Below, piece by piece: positions 50,435 to 58,931 of a stretch of 64,000 bases of DNA. The notes under the pieces were generated by a model. It was not told the DNA's origin. It did no database searches and saw only the letters and a list, made by a program, of their open reading frames with translations. The DNA is from Rhodococcoides corynebacterioides (GTDB taxonomy: Bacteria; Actinomycetota; Actinomycetes; Mycobacteriales; Mycobacteriaceae). Location of the stretch: assembly GCF_019834675.1 (NCBI RefSeq), contig NZ_JABUBU010000005.1:62001-126000 (forward strand), written 5' to 3'. Each line of letters starts with the position of its first letter. Within the stretch, counting starts at the first letter, position 1. The translations under genes were made by a program, and so were the position numbers.

Positions 50435-51379
50435 GTGACGTTCTCAAATGGGTCTCCCCCCGCCGGCTGGTACCCGGATCCGGAACCACCAGGGTCGCAG
50501 CTTCCGCGGTCACCGCGGTTGCGCTGGTGGGATGGACAAGAGTGGACCGATCGAGTCGACCCTCCGGTGACCACCTCACCTGCCGCACCCAAAGCCCCCG
50601 GCCGGCAATCGATGGGTCTGCGCAAACCGACCGCGTCCGTCCCGACACCTCGGCCACCCGTCGGAAACACCGGCCCTCCTCAGACGCCGGAGGCACACTC
50701 GACGAGCAATCTCGCCCGGTCCGTCGATTCTGGCGTCACACCCAATCCTCGACGCGGGCGGCCTGCGCACATGTGGTGGATCACGGGGGCCGCTGCCTTG
50801 GTGGTTCTCGCCGTGATTGCTGTACTCGTGGTGTTCGTCCGAAGCTCACGTGACGCTATGGACACCAGCGCCCTGCCCTCTGTTCTGAGTTGCCGGATCC
50901 AGTCGACGTCCGAGCCCTTGAGCAAGCGCGCGACCGTCAACGGTGTTCCGCCGTCGATACTGGCCAAAGGGGGCACGGCGGAATTGATCGACGAGAACCA
51001 GCTGCTCCTGAAGCTGGAGTTCACCGGTCCACTACCGCCCCTGCCGACGAGCTCCGGCACCGCCAAGAACCCAGTTACAGTCGGGTTGAACTATAGCTTC
51101 ATCGTAAACCTGGACCGTCCGGAAACCCACCCGTACGCAGTCATACGCGGGACCGATGGTTGGAGCATCGTCGATTTCTCCGATGGTTCATACGAGGGCA
51201 TCGTCCTTGACGACCTCCCGAACATCACGGTCGGACCCGACACTGTAGATCTGATTCTCGAGTTGGACAGACTCCCCGCCCTACCCAAACGACTCGACCC
51301 AGTTGTGTACGTCGACACCCTCAATCGGACCAACCAATATGCGGACGTCGATTATTACCTGGAGCAGGCGTGCGAGTGA
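50435..51379 (+). CDS. DUF2510 membrane protein with external domain
   Basis: From GTG 50435, 314 residues (an ATG at 50399 is an alternative). SPPAGWYPDPEPPGS and RLRWWDGQEWTDRV are the DUF2510 motif of actinobacterial membrane proteins. A Pro-rich linker, one span (ITGAAALVVLAVIAVLVVFV, about residues 112-131) and an external domain follow. That domain is related to the one in the gene at 51572: each has a Cys near its start (LSCRIQST, LGCESVPH) and an LLLKLEFTGPLPP-like strand. It ends DYYLEQACE. Function unknown; element-encoded envelope protein. Confidence 0.7.
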   Translation: MTFSNGSPPAGWYPDPEPPGSQLPRSPRLRWWDGQEWTDRVDPPVTTSPAAPKAPGRQSMGLRKPTASVPTPRPPVGNTGPPQTPEAHSTSNLARSVDSGVTPNPRRGRPAHMWWITGAAALVVLAVIAVLVVFVRSSRDAMDTSALPSVLSCRIQSTSEPLSKRATVNGVPPSILAKGGTAELIDENQLLLKLEFTGPLPPLPTSSGTAKNPVTVGLNYSFIVNLDRPETHPYAVIRGTDGWSIVDFSDGSYEGIVLDDLPNITVGPDTVDLILELDRLPALPKRLDPVVYVDTLNRTNQYADVDYYLEQACE

Positions 51380-51515
51380 TTTGTTCCTCGGGGCGCTTGT
51401 GGCAGTCAGCAGACCAGTGAGGAACGCCCGGCGCACCTCGGCTGCGACACCGCCGGCTCGGTCGACGGCGATCGTGCGGCGGCTGCTGGGCGCGTTCGGC
51501 GTCCCTGTATCCGGG
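51380..51515 (-). pseudogene. ParB gene remnant
   Basis: On the minus strand this segment is clearly related to the interior of the intact parB gene around 53645-53780, but is riddled with changes and has no start or stop of its own. The block CACTGGTCTGCTGACTGCCA aligns with the TGLLSAK region. It begins directly after the stop of the DUF2510 gene. It shows that a parB-containing segment was once duplicated here, or that a related plasmid recombined in. Confidence 0.6.
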
Positions 51516-51571
51516 TTCCTGAAGTGGTCGACCTGCGGCTGGTCATTGTGAGCGGATGGGAAGCTACGAGC

Positions 51572-52834
51572 ATGACTGCGCCCACTACGAAGAAGGATGC
51601 GTCGCGACGAGACCGCCGATCACTCGTCGTGGCCGCTGGCATCGTCGGAGTTCTGGTCGTCGTCGCTGCTGTTGCCGTCTTCACGCGGTCGTCGGACGAC
51701 GATGATGTCCAGTTGGATTGGACCGGGTTCCCCCGTGCCTTGGGCTGCGAATCGGTGCCACACGGCAGCGAGAGCCGCGACATCCCATCGGTGGTGCAGA
51801 GTCCCGCGCCGGACCAAGTGCTCGCGCGATCGGTCCTCATGGAGCACCCTTCGGATCAACACTTGAAGATCACCGTTCGATTCGCAGGCACACCGCCGCC
51901 GGCCCCGAGGCAGGTGCCGATCCCGGGTTACGGCGACCAGCAGTTCGCGGAGCCGGGCAGTTCCGACTTCTCCCTCGTGCTCTTTCCCGGCGGACCCGCC
52001 GCGAACGACAACAGCTACAACCTCACGATCTATAGGGAGGACCTCACCGCCGACGAGTTCGTGCAAGGGCAATGGATGGTCACCGGAGACTCCACGTTCA
52101 CCGACGACAGTCCCGCTGAGGGCATCACAACGACTGTCGACGAGGTGGCGCTCGCCGGGAACACCATCGCCCTCACCATCGACCTGTCTCGGTTCCCACC
52201 GGTCGCGGCGGCGTGGAAGCAACCTGTAGACCTCAGCGTCTACCCCATCACGAATGGATACCCCGACCCCTACACCGGCGGTGGCCTCATCCAGTACCAA
52301 CGTCAGGACTGCATCGACCGGACTGCGAACACCACCTCTGCCACCGAGCTCGCGGCGCCACCCACCTCCGCGACCACATCACCGCCGGCCGCTCCCCCGC
52401 AAACCGAGAGGTCGTCGGAATCCGCAGAATCCGAGGTAGGCGATCTGTTCGCCGGGATGCCCGCCGACCCCGGCAGTTGCGCCGATGGAGGTATATGCCA
52501 ACTCTCGGCGCCTAGCGGCAATTACTACTGCACGATCTCGCGCGTCGGCGCATTCTGCTCCCCTCCGCTGGGAGAACCCCTGACGGCCGGGGTGGACGCG
52601 CGTCTGATCTCGGTCGGCGCGGACGGAGAAACGAAGTTCCTCACCGATGCGGGCGGGAACTCGCACACGGAGGACCGCGGGACGATGAGCGAGTTCACCC
52701 TGCCATACGGCAACACCGTCACCGCTTACGGAATGACGTGTGCGTTCCGAGGCTCCACCGGCGGTGCGAGCTGCCGTCACGACGCATCCGGGCACGGTTT
52801 CACCATTGACCCCGCTCAGTACCGCTTCTTCTGA
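51572..52834 (+). CDS. Membrane-anchored envelope protein, paralogue of the 50435 gene
   Basis: ATG 51572 gives 420 residues: a basic N-terminus, one span (SLVVAAGIVGVLVVVAAVAVF), and two external domains. Domain 1 (about 50-275) is related to the external domain of the DUF2510 protein upstream. Domain 2 (about 315-420) has paired Cys (GSCADGGICQLS, YYCTISRVGAFC, MTCAFRG, ASCRHD) like small secreted actinobacterial domains. A Ser/Thr/Pro linker joins them. The paralogue pair flanking a ParB remnant suggests local duplication. Function not known. Confidence 0.65.
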   Translation: MTAPTTKKDASRRDRRSLVVAAGIVGVLVVVAAVAVFTRSSDDDDVQLDWTGFPRALGCESVPHGSESRDIPSVVQSPAPDQVLARSVLMEHPSDQHLKITVRFAGTPPPAPRQVPIPGYGDQQFAEPGSSDFSLVLFPGGPAANDNSYNLTIYREDLTADEFVQGQWMVTGDSTFTDDSPAEGITTTVDEVALAGNTIALTIDLSRFPPVAAAWKQPVDLSVYPITNGYPDPYTGGGLIQYQRQDCIDRTANTTSATELAAPPTSATTSPPAAPPQTERSSESAESEVGDLFAGMPADPGSCADGGICQLSAPSGNYYCTISRVGAFCSPPLGEPLTAGVDARLISVGADGETKFLTDAGGNSHTEDRGTMSEFTLPYGNTVTAYGMTCAFRGSTGGASCRHDASGHGFTIDPAQYRFF

Positions 52835-52915
52835 CGCTCCGGCCGACGCAGCGCGTCGCTGTATTGTCAGGGTGACCGGGACTGCCGGTACACGACGACC
52901 GACCAAGGATTTTCG

Positions 52916-53158
52916 ATGCCGACCGAACCACCGCTCGACGAGCTGCTCACGCTCGACGCTGTGCTCGAGCGCATCAAGGAACGCAGTGGCCGGGTGATCG
53001 GGGCGTCGACGTGGCGGTCCTACGTCGCCCGCGAGCAGGCTCCGGGGCCCGTCCGGCGGGTGGGCCGGCTCCCCTTCTTCTCCCCCGACGACATCGACGC
53101 CTGGATCGACAACCGTCCCGGCCGAGGCAACTGGCGCACCGGCGACACGGACCGGTAG
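52916..53158 (+). CDS. AlpA/MerR-like small HTH protein (excisionase-like)
   Basis: An 80-residue protein from ATG 52916. LTLDAVLERIKERSGRVIGA, STWRSYVAREQAPGPVRRVG and FFSPDDIDAWIDNRPG form the winged helix-turn-helix of AlpA/excisionase proteins, ending in the typical D-D-I-D-A-W-I. Such proteins control integrase or act as recombination directionality factors, or repress plasmid genes. No integrase is visible in the window, so its role here is more likely regulatory. It is convergent with parB across a strong terminator. Confidence 0.75.
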   Translation: MPTEPPLDELLTLDAVLERIKERSGRVIGASTWRSYVAREQAPGPVRRVGRLPFFSPDDIDAWIDNRPGRGNWRTGDTDR

Positions 53159-53204
53159 ACCGCCCGGCGTCGTTCCGCATCTGCGGCCCCCCGCACGTCA
53201 CACG

Positions 53205-53252
53205 AACGCCTGATGCCCCGATCCGCTGTGTGCGGTCGGGGCATCGGGCGTT
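53205..53252 (+). terminator. Long bidirectional hairpin between the excisionase-like gene and parB
   Basis: AACGCC-T-GATGCCCCGA (53205-53221) pairs with TCGGGGCATC-G-GGCGTT (53236-53252) with one T/G mismatch around a 14-nt loop. Placed between convergent stops at 53158 and 53274, it can end both transcripts. Confidence 0.8.
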
Positions 53253-53273
53253 GCGACAGGGGAACTGCTGGGC

Positions 53274-54881
53274 TCAGTCGTCGTCGAGGGTGGCGTAGGC
53301 GGCGTCGACGGTGGTGTTGCCGATGGCGGCTTGCTCGACGGGGCTGAGGGTGTGTCCGGCGTCGGCGAGAAACGTCAGGTAGGTGTCGATGCCCTGGAGT
53401 CCTCGGTAGCTCTTCTCGCTGTAGCGCCAGTAGTCCTTGCTGTCCTGGGTGCCGGTCAGGCGCGCCTCGAAGGCGGTCAGGACGCGGGCAAGGAGTAACA
53501 CCTCGCACTGCCCGGCGGTGGCCTTCGCCACTTTCGCGGCGGCGGTGGTGGGGTCGGTGCCGGTGATGGACCCGTACAGCTCGCCGGCCTTGAACTCCGT
53601 GAGCAGCGAGGGGTGCCGGGCAAGGACTCCGACGACCCACCGGGTGGTGTTCTTCGGGGCGCTCTTGGCGCTGAGCAGGCCGGTGAGGAACGCGCGGCGC
53701 ATCTCGGTGGCGACACCGCCGGCCCGGTTGAGGGCGATGGTGCGGCGCCGCTGGGCGCGGTCGGCGTCCTTGCGTTCGGCTTCCGCGCGAGCTGCGGCCC
53801 GCTGGGACGGTGAGAGTCCGTCCTCGGCGTCCCCCGCGTCACCGCCCGCCGCGGCGAGCTCCGGCGCGAGTGCGAAGCCGGCGTCGGCGCGGCGGGAATG
53901 GTGGAGGTAGAACTCGAACGACCACGACGTGGTCTTGGTGACGGCGTCGGCGCGGATCAGGCCGTCGATGGCCTCGAGGTCGGGGTCGTCTCGGGTGTCC
54001 CAGTCGATGAGCGTGTCGTCGACTTCGTGGCCGTCGGCGTCGACCCAGACGACACCGGCCTCGCTGGGGTGCACGTGCCACAGGTGCGGTGCGCTGTGTG
54101 GGGCATCGTCGGGGATCGGCTTCCCGTCGGGGGTGCGCAGGTCGGCTGGGGTGAACCAGTCGCCGCCGGTGGTGCTGGGTTCGTTGTGGATCACGGTGAA
54201 CCCGCGCTGGGCGTGTTCGGTGGCCGCGGCGGTAGCGGCGTCCATCGCGGCGACGTCTTCGCGCAGATGCGCCAGGTGGTAGCTGATGCCGTAGCCGCCG
54301 AGGATCCGCTCGATGCGGTCCGGGATCGCGGGGTACCGGTCGGCGGCGGTCTCGAGCTCGGCGAGGATCGCGGCGTCGTCGAGGGTCAGACGCCGATCGG
54401 CCAGGTGGTCGTCCACCTTCGCCGAGCGTCCGGCGGTCGCGGCGGTGCGGGTGAACTTCTCGCCGAGCTGGGTGATCTTGGCGACGCGCTCGACGTCGAG
54501 GCCGAGGTCGAGCAACTCGGTGACCGCACCGACCTTGTGGCGGGTGGTGATCGGGGCGCGCTGTTCGTTGGTGTGGAGCTGGCCGGTGACGCGGTCGATC
54601 TGGGCTTGCCGCTCGTCGTCGGATTCAGCGTCGACCAGGACCGGCACCGCGCTCAGGCCGGCCTCACGGGCGGCGAGGATGCGGCGTTGGCCGTCGATGA
54701 TGCGCAGGGTGCCGTCGGCTCGGCGGGTGGCGCTGATGGCGGTCAGAACGCCGCGCTCGGCAATCGACCGGACGAACTCGGGGTCGTCGGTGATGACGAC
54801 GTCGGTGCGGATGTTCTCACCGATCACCAGCTCGGTGGGGTCGGCGAGGACCAGGGACGGGGTCGATGCGGTGGTGGTCAT
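53274..54881 (-). CDS. ParB-family partition/regulatory protein
   Basis: ATG 54881 (MTTTASTPSLVLADPTELVI) gives 535 residues. The ParB N-domain is seen in VRSIAERGVLTAISATRR and LRIIDGQRRILAAREAG (near residue 65), followed by the helix-turn-helix region LDVERVAKITQLGEKFTRTA. The remaining 350 residues are specific to actinobacterial plasmid proteins and include a Trp-rich part (DWFTPADLRTP) and a charged helix. Chromosomal ParB proteins are about 300-380 residues, so this belongs to the large plasmid type. No ParA is adjacent. Partition, or a ParB-like CTP-switch regulator, are both possible. Confidence 0.8.
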   Translation of the reverse strand: MTTTASTPSLVLADPTELVIGENIRTDVVITDDPEFVRSIAERGVLTAISATRRADGTLRIIDGQRRILAAREAGLSAVPVLVDAESDDERQAQIDRVTGQLHTNEQRAPITTRHKVGAVTELLDLGLDVERVAKITQLGEKFTRTAATAGRSAKVDDHLADRRLTLDDAAILAELETAADRYPAIPDRIERILGGYGISYHLAHLREDVAAMDAATAAATEHAQRGFTVIHNEPSTTGGDWFTPADLRTPDGKPIPDDAPHSAPHLWHVHPSEAGVVWVDADGHEVDDTLIDWDTRDDPDLEAIDGLIRADAVTKTTSWSFEFYLHHSRRADAGFALAPELAAAGGDAGDAEDGLSPSQRAAARAEAERKDADRAQRRRTIALNRAGGVATEMRRAFLTGLLSAKSAPKNTTRWVVGVLARHPSLLTEFKAGELYGSITGTDPTTAAAKVAKATAGQCEVLLLARVLTAFEARLTGTQDSKDYWRYSEKSYRGLQGIDTYLTFLADAGHTLSPVEQAAIGNTTVDAAYATLDDD

Positions 54882-54915
54882 GGCGGGGTGTCTCCCAACT
54901 AGTGTGTGGTGGTGA

Positions 54916-54946
54916 GACACCGGGCAGTTAAGGGCTGTCCGGTGTT
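54916..54946 (-). promoter_or_regulatory. Hairpin in the parB leader (attenuator-like)
   Basis: GACACCGGGCAG and CTGTCCGGTGTT form a 12-bp stem with two wobble pairs around TTAAGGG. It is between the stop of the 91-residue gene and the parB start, 35 bp before the ATG. It may end part of the transcription or shape the parB leader. Confidence 0.5.
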
Positions 54947-55000
54947 TCGCGTTCTCGGTCGGTGCGCGGCGCTCGCCCCGCGCGGCTGGGCCGGGTCGCG

Positions 55001-55276
55001 CTAGGCGCTGAGCCCGATCGCGGTGATCGGCGCGGTCCAGGTGCGGCCCCATTCGTCGGCCCCGGTGACCGTCCACTCCCCCACCAGCTCGTAGCCGTGG
55101 TGGCGCAGCAGCTCGGTGGCCATGTCGGTGGTCCAGTCCAGTGCGGGCAGAGCTTCCAGGTCCGCGACCAGGTACTCGAACGGGCCCGCGGTTGCGGCCA
55201 GGGCGATGCCGAGACCGTGCCGGTCGTGTCCGCTCTCGGAGGTGGTGGCGGTCAGATTCGTGGGCGTTTCGCTCAT
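55001..55276 (-). CDS. Small hypothetical protein preceding parB
   Basis: ATG 55276 with GAGGT immediately upstream gives 91 residues. FEYLVADLEALPALDWTTD, HHGYELVGEWTVTGADEWGR and TWTAPITAIG suggest a small alpha-beta fold, without a recognised family. It is the first gene of the parB operon and its promoter is overlapped by the palindrome at 55287-55303. It may be a regulator or partition accessory. Confidence 0.6.
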   Translation of the reverse strand: MSETPTNLTATTSESGHDRHGLGIALAATAGPFEYLVADLEALPALDWTTDMATELLRHHGYELVGEWTVTGADEWGRTWTAPITAIGLSA

Positions 55277-55286
55277 ACCTCAATAA

Positions 55287-55303
55287 TACAGCGTTGCGCT
55301 GTA
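55287..55303 (-). promoter_or_regulatory. Palindromic operator upstream of the parB operon
   Basis: TACAGCGTTGCGCTGTA has 7-bp arms. On the minus strand it is followed by TATTAT and then GAGGT-ATG, so it overlaps the -10/-35 region of the promoter for the 91-residue gene and parB. The same core in a longer, perfect form is at 59990-60016. It is likely the binding site of one element-encoded regulator, or a parS-like site. Confidence 0.65.
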
Positions 55304-55532
55304 ATAGCAAGCGGGACAACGGAATTCGTTGGCGTCCAAAGGCGGTCACAGTCGCTGACCGAGCAGACCCGGGAGCCTCGTCCTGCACGCTTCACCGCGG
55401 AGCAGTTCTCGGGGCGTTATCGAGGTTCTGCGTACGAGACCCGATGGGCGACAGGGGGCGGTAACGATCCGGCCTTGTCTACCGACAGTGAGGTGGCTGC
55501 TCGACCGAGCGTCCATTAGCGAAGGAGCCTTC

Positions 55533-56303
55533 GTGGCACGTCATCTCTGGACGAACGTTGCGGTTTTGTGCGCCACAGCCCTCATCGTTGCAGGGTGTTC
55601 AGCGGGTGCCGCAACGGAGACTCCGCCGCCCGTAGTCACGGCTCAGGCCGATTCGAAGTCCACCACGGCAACGAGCACCGCTTCTGCGCCCGCCCGAACG
55701 AGCAGCGCAGCTCCCCGATCCACGCCTGCCGGACAGCTCACCCCGCCTGTTGTGGTCGAAGACGGATGGAGTTTGTCCCCTGACGGGGAGTTCGTCTCGT
55801 TCGGTGTGCGCGTGAGGAACGATGGACCTACTTCTGCACTGCCTTCAATCACCGTCACTGCGATTGATGCCAGCGGTGCACCGCTCGAAACCAAGCAAGA
55901 AAAGCTGGGTTTCTTCATGGCTGGTACCGATGCCTATATAGGTGGGACATTCATCGATTCCAGCGACATCGCGAATCTTCAAATCACAACGGAAGCAGGC
56001 CAGAAGCCGTTCACGGACGCGCCACCGGTGGCCATAACCGCTGAGGCCACGATCCAAGGAACCGGCTATTCTCCTCGCATCGCCCTCGCCGCGCGGTCGA
56101 ACAGCTCCGAACCCGTCGAATCGCCTGCGCGCATCTTCTTCGTTTTTCGAGACGAAGGTGGTGACATCGTCGGGGGGACGACTGCGTTCACGTCGAGCTC
56201 GATCCAGCCAGGTCGTGTACTCAATGAGGCGCCGTTCATCACCGGTTTCGCGCCCGACACCGCAACGAGTGCCGATGTCACCATCGCCGCGTCGGTCGGG
56301 TAA
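55533..56303 (+). CDS. Lipoprotein with FxLYD-like domain
   Basis: The GTG at 55533 follows GAAGGAG at 55521-55527 and gives 256 residues. The lipobox is LIVAGC, then a Ser/Thr/Ala linker and two repeated units: SFGVRVRNDGPTSALPSITV...FFMAGTDAYIGGTF and RIALAARSNSSEPVESPARI...SIQPGRVLNEAPF. Each looks like an immunoglobulin-like strand set of the FxLYD type seen in bacterial lipoproteins. It is anchored on the outer face of the membrane. Neighbouring 56407 gene is also a lipoprotein. Function unknown. Confidence 0.65.
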   Translation: MARHLWTNVAVLCATALIVAGCSAGAATETPPPVVTAQADSKSTTATSTASAPARTSSAAPRSTPAGQLTPPVVVEDGWSLSPDGEFVSFGVRVRNDGPTSALPSITVTAIDASGAPLETKQEKLGFFMAGTDAYIGGTFIDSSDIANLQITTEAGQKPFTDAPPVAITAEATIQGTGYSPRIALAARSNSSEPVESPARIFFVFRDEGGDIVGGTTAFTSSSIQPGRVLNEAPFITGFAPDTATSADVTIAASVG

Positions 56304-56406
56304 CCCAAGAACGAAGGATCAGAACCACTTGCTAGCTGGGAGCACTGCAGGCCTGCTCGCTCCCATTCGAGTTGCCCTATCGAACGACACGAGAAAGACG
56401 GTCCGC

Positions 56407-56958
56407 ATGGAACCTGGATTCGATCGACGGCGTATTACGAGCGCGGTGGTGGTCGCGCTCGGAACAATAGCGATTCTGTCCAGTTGCAGCTCCGAACCCG
56501 ATTCTGCGGCTGCCTCCACCTCGTCTCGCTCGACTACCACCACGGCTACTAACACCGCCACAGATGCGATGCCTTCGTTGGAACGGACGACTACACCGGA
56601 GGAACCGACGACTGCGGTGACGCGACCGGACTACAGCGAACCGCCCGTGTCGCCGAATTACTCGGTTCCGCCGCAGGTCGACACTGACGACTACGACGCG
56701 CTTCAGCCGGAGGCGCCGGGATTGGCGTGGCCGGAGCCGACGCCTCTGCCGCCGCTGCCTACACCGTCCTGGACGCCGTACCCCACACCGACGAGCGGGA
56801 ACCAACCCCTTCCGTCGGAATACGGGGTGGAAAACGCACAGGTCGGGTCGACGTGCATCAAAGGGTCAACCGGCTATGACTCGAGTGGCTTGCGCGTCTA
56901 CTGCGTCCCCTATCAGCCAGGTCTCCCTGATTCCGGATACGTCTGGGCCGCCCAGTAG
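56407..56958 (+). CDS. Pro-rich lipoprotein
   Basis: ATG 56407 gives 183 residues. The signal ends AILSSC (lipobox), then a Ser/Thr-rich and a Pro-rich stretch (PEPTPLPPLPTPSWTPYPTP), and a C-terminal domain with two Cys (GSTCIKGSTGYDSSG, RVYCVPYQ). This C-terminal pattern G-x-x-C-x-x-x-G-x-x-x-x-x-x-x-x-x-x-C recurs in actinobacterial secreted proteins as a small disulphide-bonded module. It ends GYVWAAQ. Function unknown. Confidence 0.6.
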   Translation: MEPGFDRRRITSAVVVALGTIAILSSCSSEPDSAAASTSSRSTTTTATNTATDAMPSLERTTTPEEPTTAVTRPDYSEPPVSPNYSVPPQVDTDDYDALQPEAPGLAWPEPTPLPPLPTPSWTPYPTPTSGNQPLPSEYGVENAQVGSTCIKGSTGYDSSGLRVYCVPYQPGLPDSGYVWAAQ

Positions 56959-57319
56959 CTGCCCCGAGGGCTCGCCACGCGCTGTCCGTGCCGGAACGCG
57001 AGGATGAGAACCGGGTCGGACTGGACTGGCACGCCGAGCACGCAGGCCGTAGCTTCTCCGAGCCCATACGTTGCGCGCCCCGGCCGCTCGGGCACTGCCG
57101 CTGCCATTCCCCACCAGTCGTTAGTACATACGTTCGATCGGCTGATATGGTCGACGGTGCGGGGCTGGGCGGAGGCTGCGGTCTCGGGAAGCGTCCGGCC
57201 CCGCACACACGCACCCACTCGACTGCCCTGCGGAGAGACGATGACCACTGCATTCGACGCCGCCGCGCAGTGATGCGGGCGTGCTGTGATGCGGGCGTGC
57301 TGTGTTCGAGGACTGGCCG
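56959..57319 (+). other. Leader region with two coupled mini-ORFs
   Basis: 56959-57240 shows no gene. A possible promoter lies near 57120-57155, and GGAGAG at 57233-57238 precedes ATG 57241, which opens MTTAFDAAAQ (stop 57273). Its stop overlaps the ATG of MRACCDAGVLCSRTGR (57273-57323), whose stop overlaps GTG 57320 of the next gene. The second peptide has three Cys, and its coding DNA contains a 17-bp tandem repeat (TGATGCGGGCGTGCTGT). The arrangement looks like translational coupling or cysteine-responsive attenuation. Confidence 0.35.
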
Positions 57320-57628
57320 GTGAAGTACTCCCCCGCGCCGCGGCGACTGTGCGACCCACCGATTCCGGTCACCGTCGACCTCGGCCGCGCCTTCGCCCGC
57401 ACTCCCCGCTCGGCTCGGCTGGGACTGGCGTTGCGCGTCAAGGCCGAAGCGCTGCACCTCTCCGACTCCGTGCCGGGCCTCCTCCATGCGTGGGTGAGAA
57501 CAACGGCCGGAGACTGGATCGCGTTGTGCGAGATGGACTTGCACACCGGAAACGGCAACGGCGCGATGCGCGTGCGGCAGTGGTGCCCATCCGCGTCGAT
57601 CACCCCACGAGACGTGCAACCGCGATGA
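57320..57628 (+). CDS. Hypothetical protein
   Basis: The GTG at 57320 (in a GTGA overlap with a mini-ORF) gives 102 residues; GTG 57302 is an alternative. SARLGLALRVKAEALHLSDS, GLLHAWVRTTAGDWIALCEM and AMRVRQWCPSASI look like a small beta-rich soluble protein with two Cys. This kind of W-x-A-L-C-E pattern occurs in small plasmid proteins, but no family name comes to mind. It is the start of a set of small genes continuing with 57684. Confidence 0.5.
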   Translation: MKYSPAPRRLCDPPIPVTVDLGRAFARTPRSARLGLALRVKAEALHLSDSVPGLLHAWVRTTAGDWIALCEMDLHTGNGNGAMRVRQWCPSASITPRDVQPR

Positions 57629-57683
57629 GCATGCTCGGTGAGCCCGCCGGCGGTGTCGGTGCGACGCGCTACGGTCCGTTGCC

Positions 57684-57851
57684 GTGAACCCCGGAGACCT
57701 GGCCCGACTGCACAGCGGGGCCGTGCACGTCTTCACCGTCGTCGAGGTCGACACCGACCACGCGACCATAGCCCCGGCCGGAGACGCCGCCACCGCAACG
57801 GGAGCGTACCCGTTCCGCGTTCCGCTCTCGGTCCTGACGCCCGCCTCGTAG
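57684..57851 (+). CDS. Small beta-rich hypothetical protein
   Basis: The GTG at 57684 gives 55 residues: MNPGDLARLHSGAVHVFTVV, then DHATIAPAGDAATATGAYPF and RVPLSVLTPAS. The alternating hydrophobic pattern fits a small beta-barrel (SH3- or KOW-like): P-G-D-L-A-R near the start and V-P-L-S-x-L at the end. It shares orientation with the preceding gene (55-bp gap). Short, so moderately uncertain. Confidence 0.45.
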   Translation: MNPGDLARLHSGAVHVFTVVEVDTDHATIAPAGDAATATGAYPFRVPLSVLTPAS

Positions 57852-57865
57852 TCGGCACCAAACCG

Positions 57866-58045
57866 CTACTCCTCCGAATCGTCGCCCTGCTCTCGACGTG
57901 CCGCCCGCCTCGCCACGTAGTCCACGACGATGCCGACGCCGGCGAAGGCTGCGGTCACGTACGGACCTCCGAAGCCGGTGACGTCGGTGATGAGAATCAG
58001 CACGCGCAGTGCGGTCGAGACGGCAGACCAATCGACTTTCGCCAT
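57866..58045 (-). CDS. Short membrane-associated protein
   Basis: ATG 58045, with AGGAGGGG 7-8 nt upstream on the minus strand, gives 59 residues. ALRVLILITDVTGFGGPYVT and AAFAGVGIVVDYVARRA form one or two short hydrophobic helices, followed by an acidic end (EQGDDSEE). Its strong ribosome site supports it. Function unknown. Confidence 0.55.
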   Translation of the reverse strand: MAKVDWSAVSTALRVLILITDVTGFGGPYVTAAFAGVGIVVDYVARRAARREQGDDSEE

Positions 58046-58252
58046 GTTGAGTACCCCTCCTGCTCGAAGGAGCTGGACAGTTCCTGCTCCTACAGATTGG
58101 GGCCGGGAACTTGGCTGCTGGACAGGGTCAATGCGGTGTGATCTACAACACTTGTCAGATAGTCAGCGGAATGGGGCGAGGATGCCGGCCCCGGGCAGCT
58201 GCCGGCCACGGTCAGGAGCATTGGTCCGCCCTCGCGGAATCAATGGGCGCGG

Positions 58253-58453
58253 TCAGCGCAGAGGTGTGGTCCGGCGCCAGGCGGCGAGGGGCCCGTCTCC
58301 GCTGGTCAGATGCCGGTGTTCGCGCAGGAGGGCGGCGATGTCGGCGTGCTCGCGGCGCAGCTGAGGATCGTCGGGGTCGTGGCCGTCGCCGATGAGGGCG
58401 TAGCGGGCGTCGGTGTCGACGTCGTAGTCCGGCGCCCCCGGGTGGTCGGTCAC
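58253..58453 (-). CDS. Small acidic hypothetical protein
   Basis: The GTG at 58453 overlaps the stop of the upstream membrane-protein gene and gives 66 residues. DYDVDTDARYALIGDGHDPD and LRREHADIAALLREHRHLTSG suggest a soluble helical protein. No family. Coupled with the membrane protein at 58450-58722. Confidence 0.5.
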   Translation of the reverse strand: MTDHPGAPDYDVDTDARYALIGDGHDPDDPQLRREHADIAALLREHRHLTSGDGPLAAWRRTTPLR

Positions 58454-58722
58454 GCCCGGTCGCTGGGCGTGGTGCGGGCGAGGTGGATCGCGACGCGGGT
58501 GCCGGCGAGGGCGACGATCGCGGCGAGGACGGTGGCGGTGCCGCCGATGATCCAGTGGGCGGGGTTGTGCGGGTCGTCGAAGCGGGCGAGAAGGCCCGCG
58601 GCGCCGAGGACGACGCCGACGACGATCGCTGCGAACGCGGCGGCGCGGTGCCGAGGCGCGGTGATCCTGGTGGTGGCGTAGGCGGCGGCGACAATCAGTG
58701 CGAGGCCGAGGTAAGTCAGCAT
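58450..58722 (-). CDS. Three-span small membrane protein
   Basis: ATG 58722, preceded by GGGGG on its strand, gives 90 residues with three hydrophobic segments (YLGLALIVAAAYATTRI, AFAAIVVGVVLGAAGLLA, WIIGGTATVLAAIVALAG). It ends with the next start in its stop. No recognised family; could partner with the acidic protein downstream. Confidence 0.55.
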   Translation of the reverse strand: MLTYLGLALIVAAAYATTRITAPRHRAAAFAAIVVGVVLGAAGLLARFDDPHNPAHWIIGGTATVLAAIVALAGTRVAIHLARTTPSDRA

Positions 58723-58868
58723 GGTCCCCCCTGGGTGCTGGTTTCTTCGTGGTGGTGGTCAGTGTGCCGCAGCGGTACGACACGGGTGGCGCTCAGCGGG
58801 GCCGGGAGCCGGGGCCGGCCGTCGATGCGGGGCACTCGTGTCGTGAATGGTCACGAACCATCTGACGC

Positions 58869-58912
58869 CCGCTCACCCGGCGTCGGCGGTGTCGCGGACG
58901 GCGGGTGAGCGG
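58869..58912 (-). terminator. Hairpin after the 58932-59885 gene
   Basis: CCGCTCACCCG (58869-58879) and CGGGTGAGCGG (58902-58912) are exact complements with a 22-nt loop. They lie 20 bp downstream of the minus-strand stop at 58932. Confidence 0.65.
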
Positions 58913-58931
58913 TGGGTGCACCGTGTACCGG

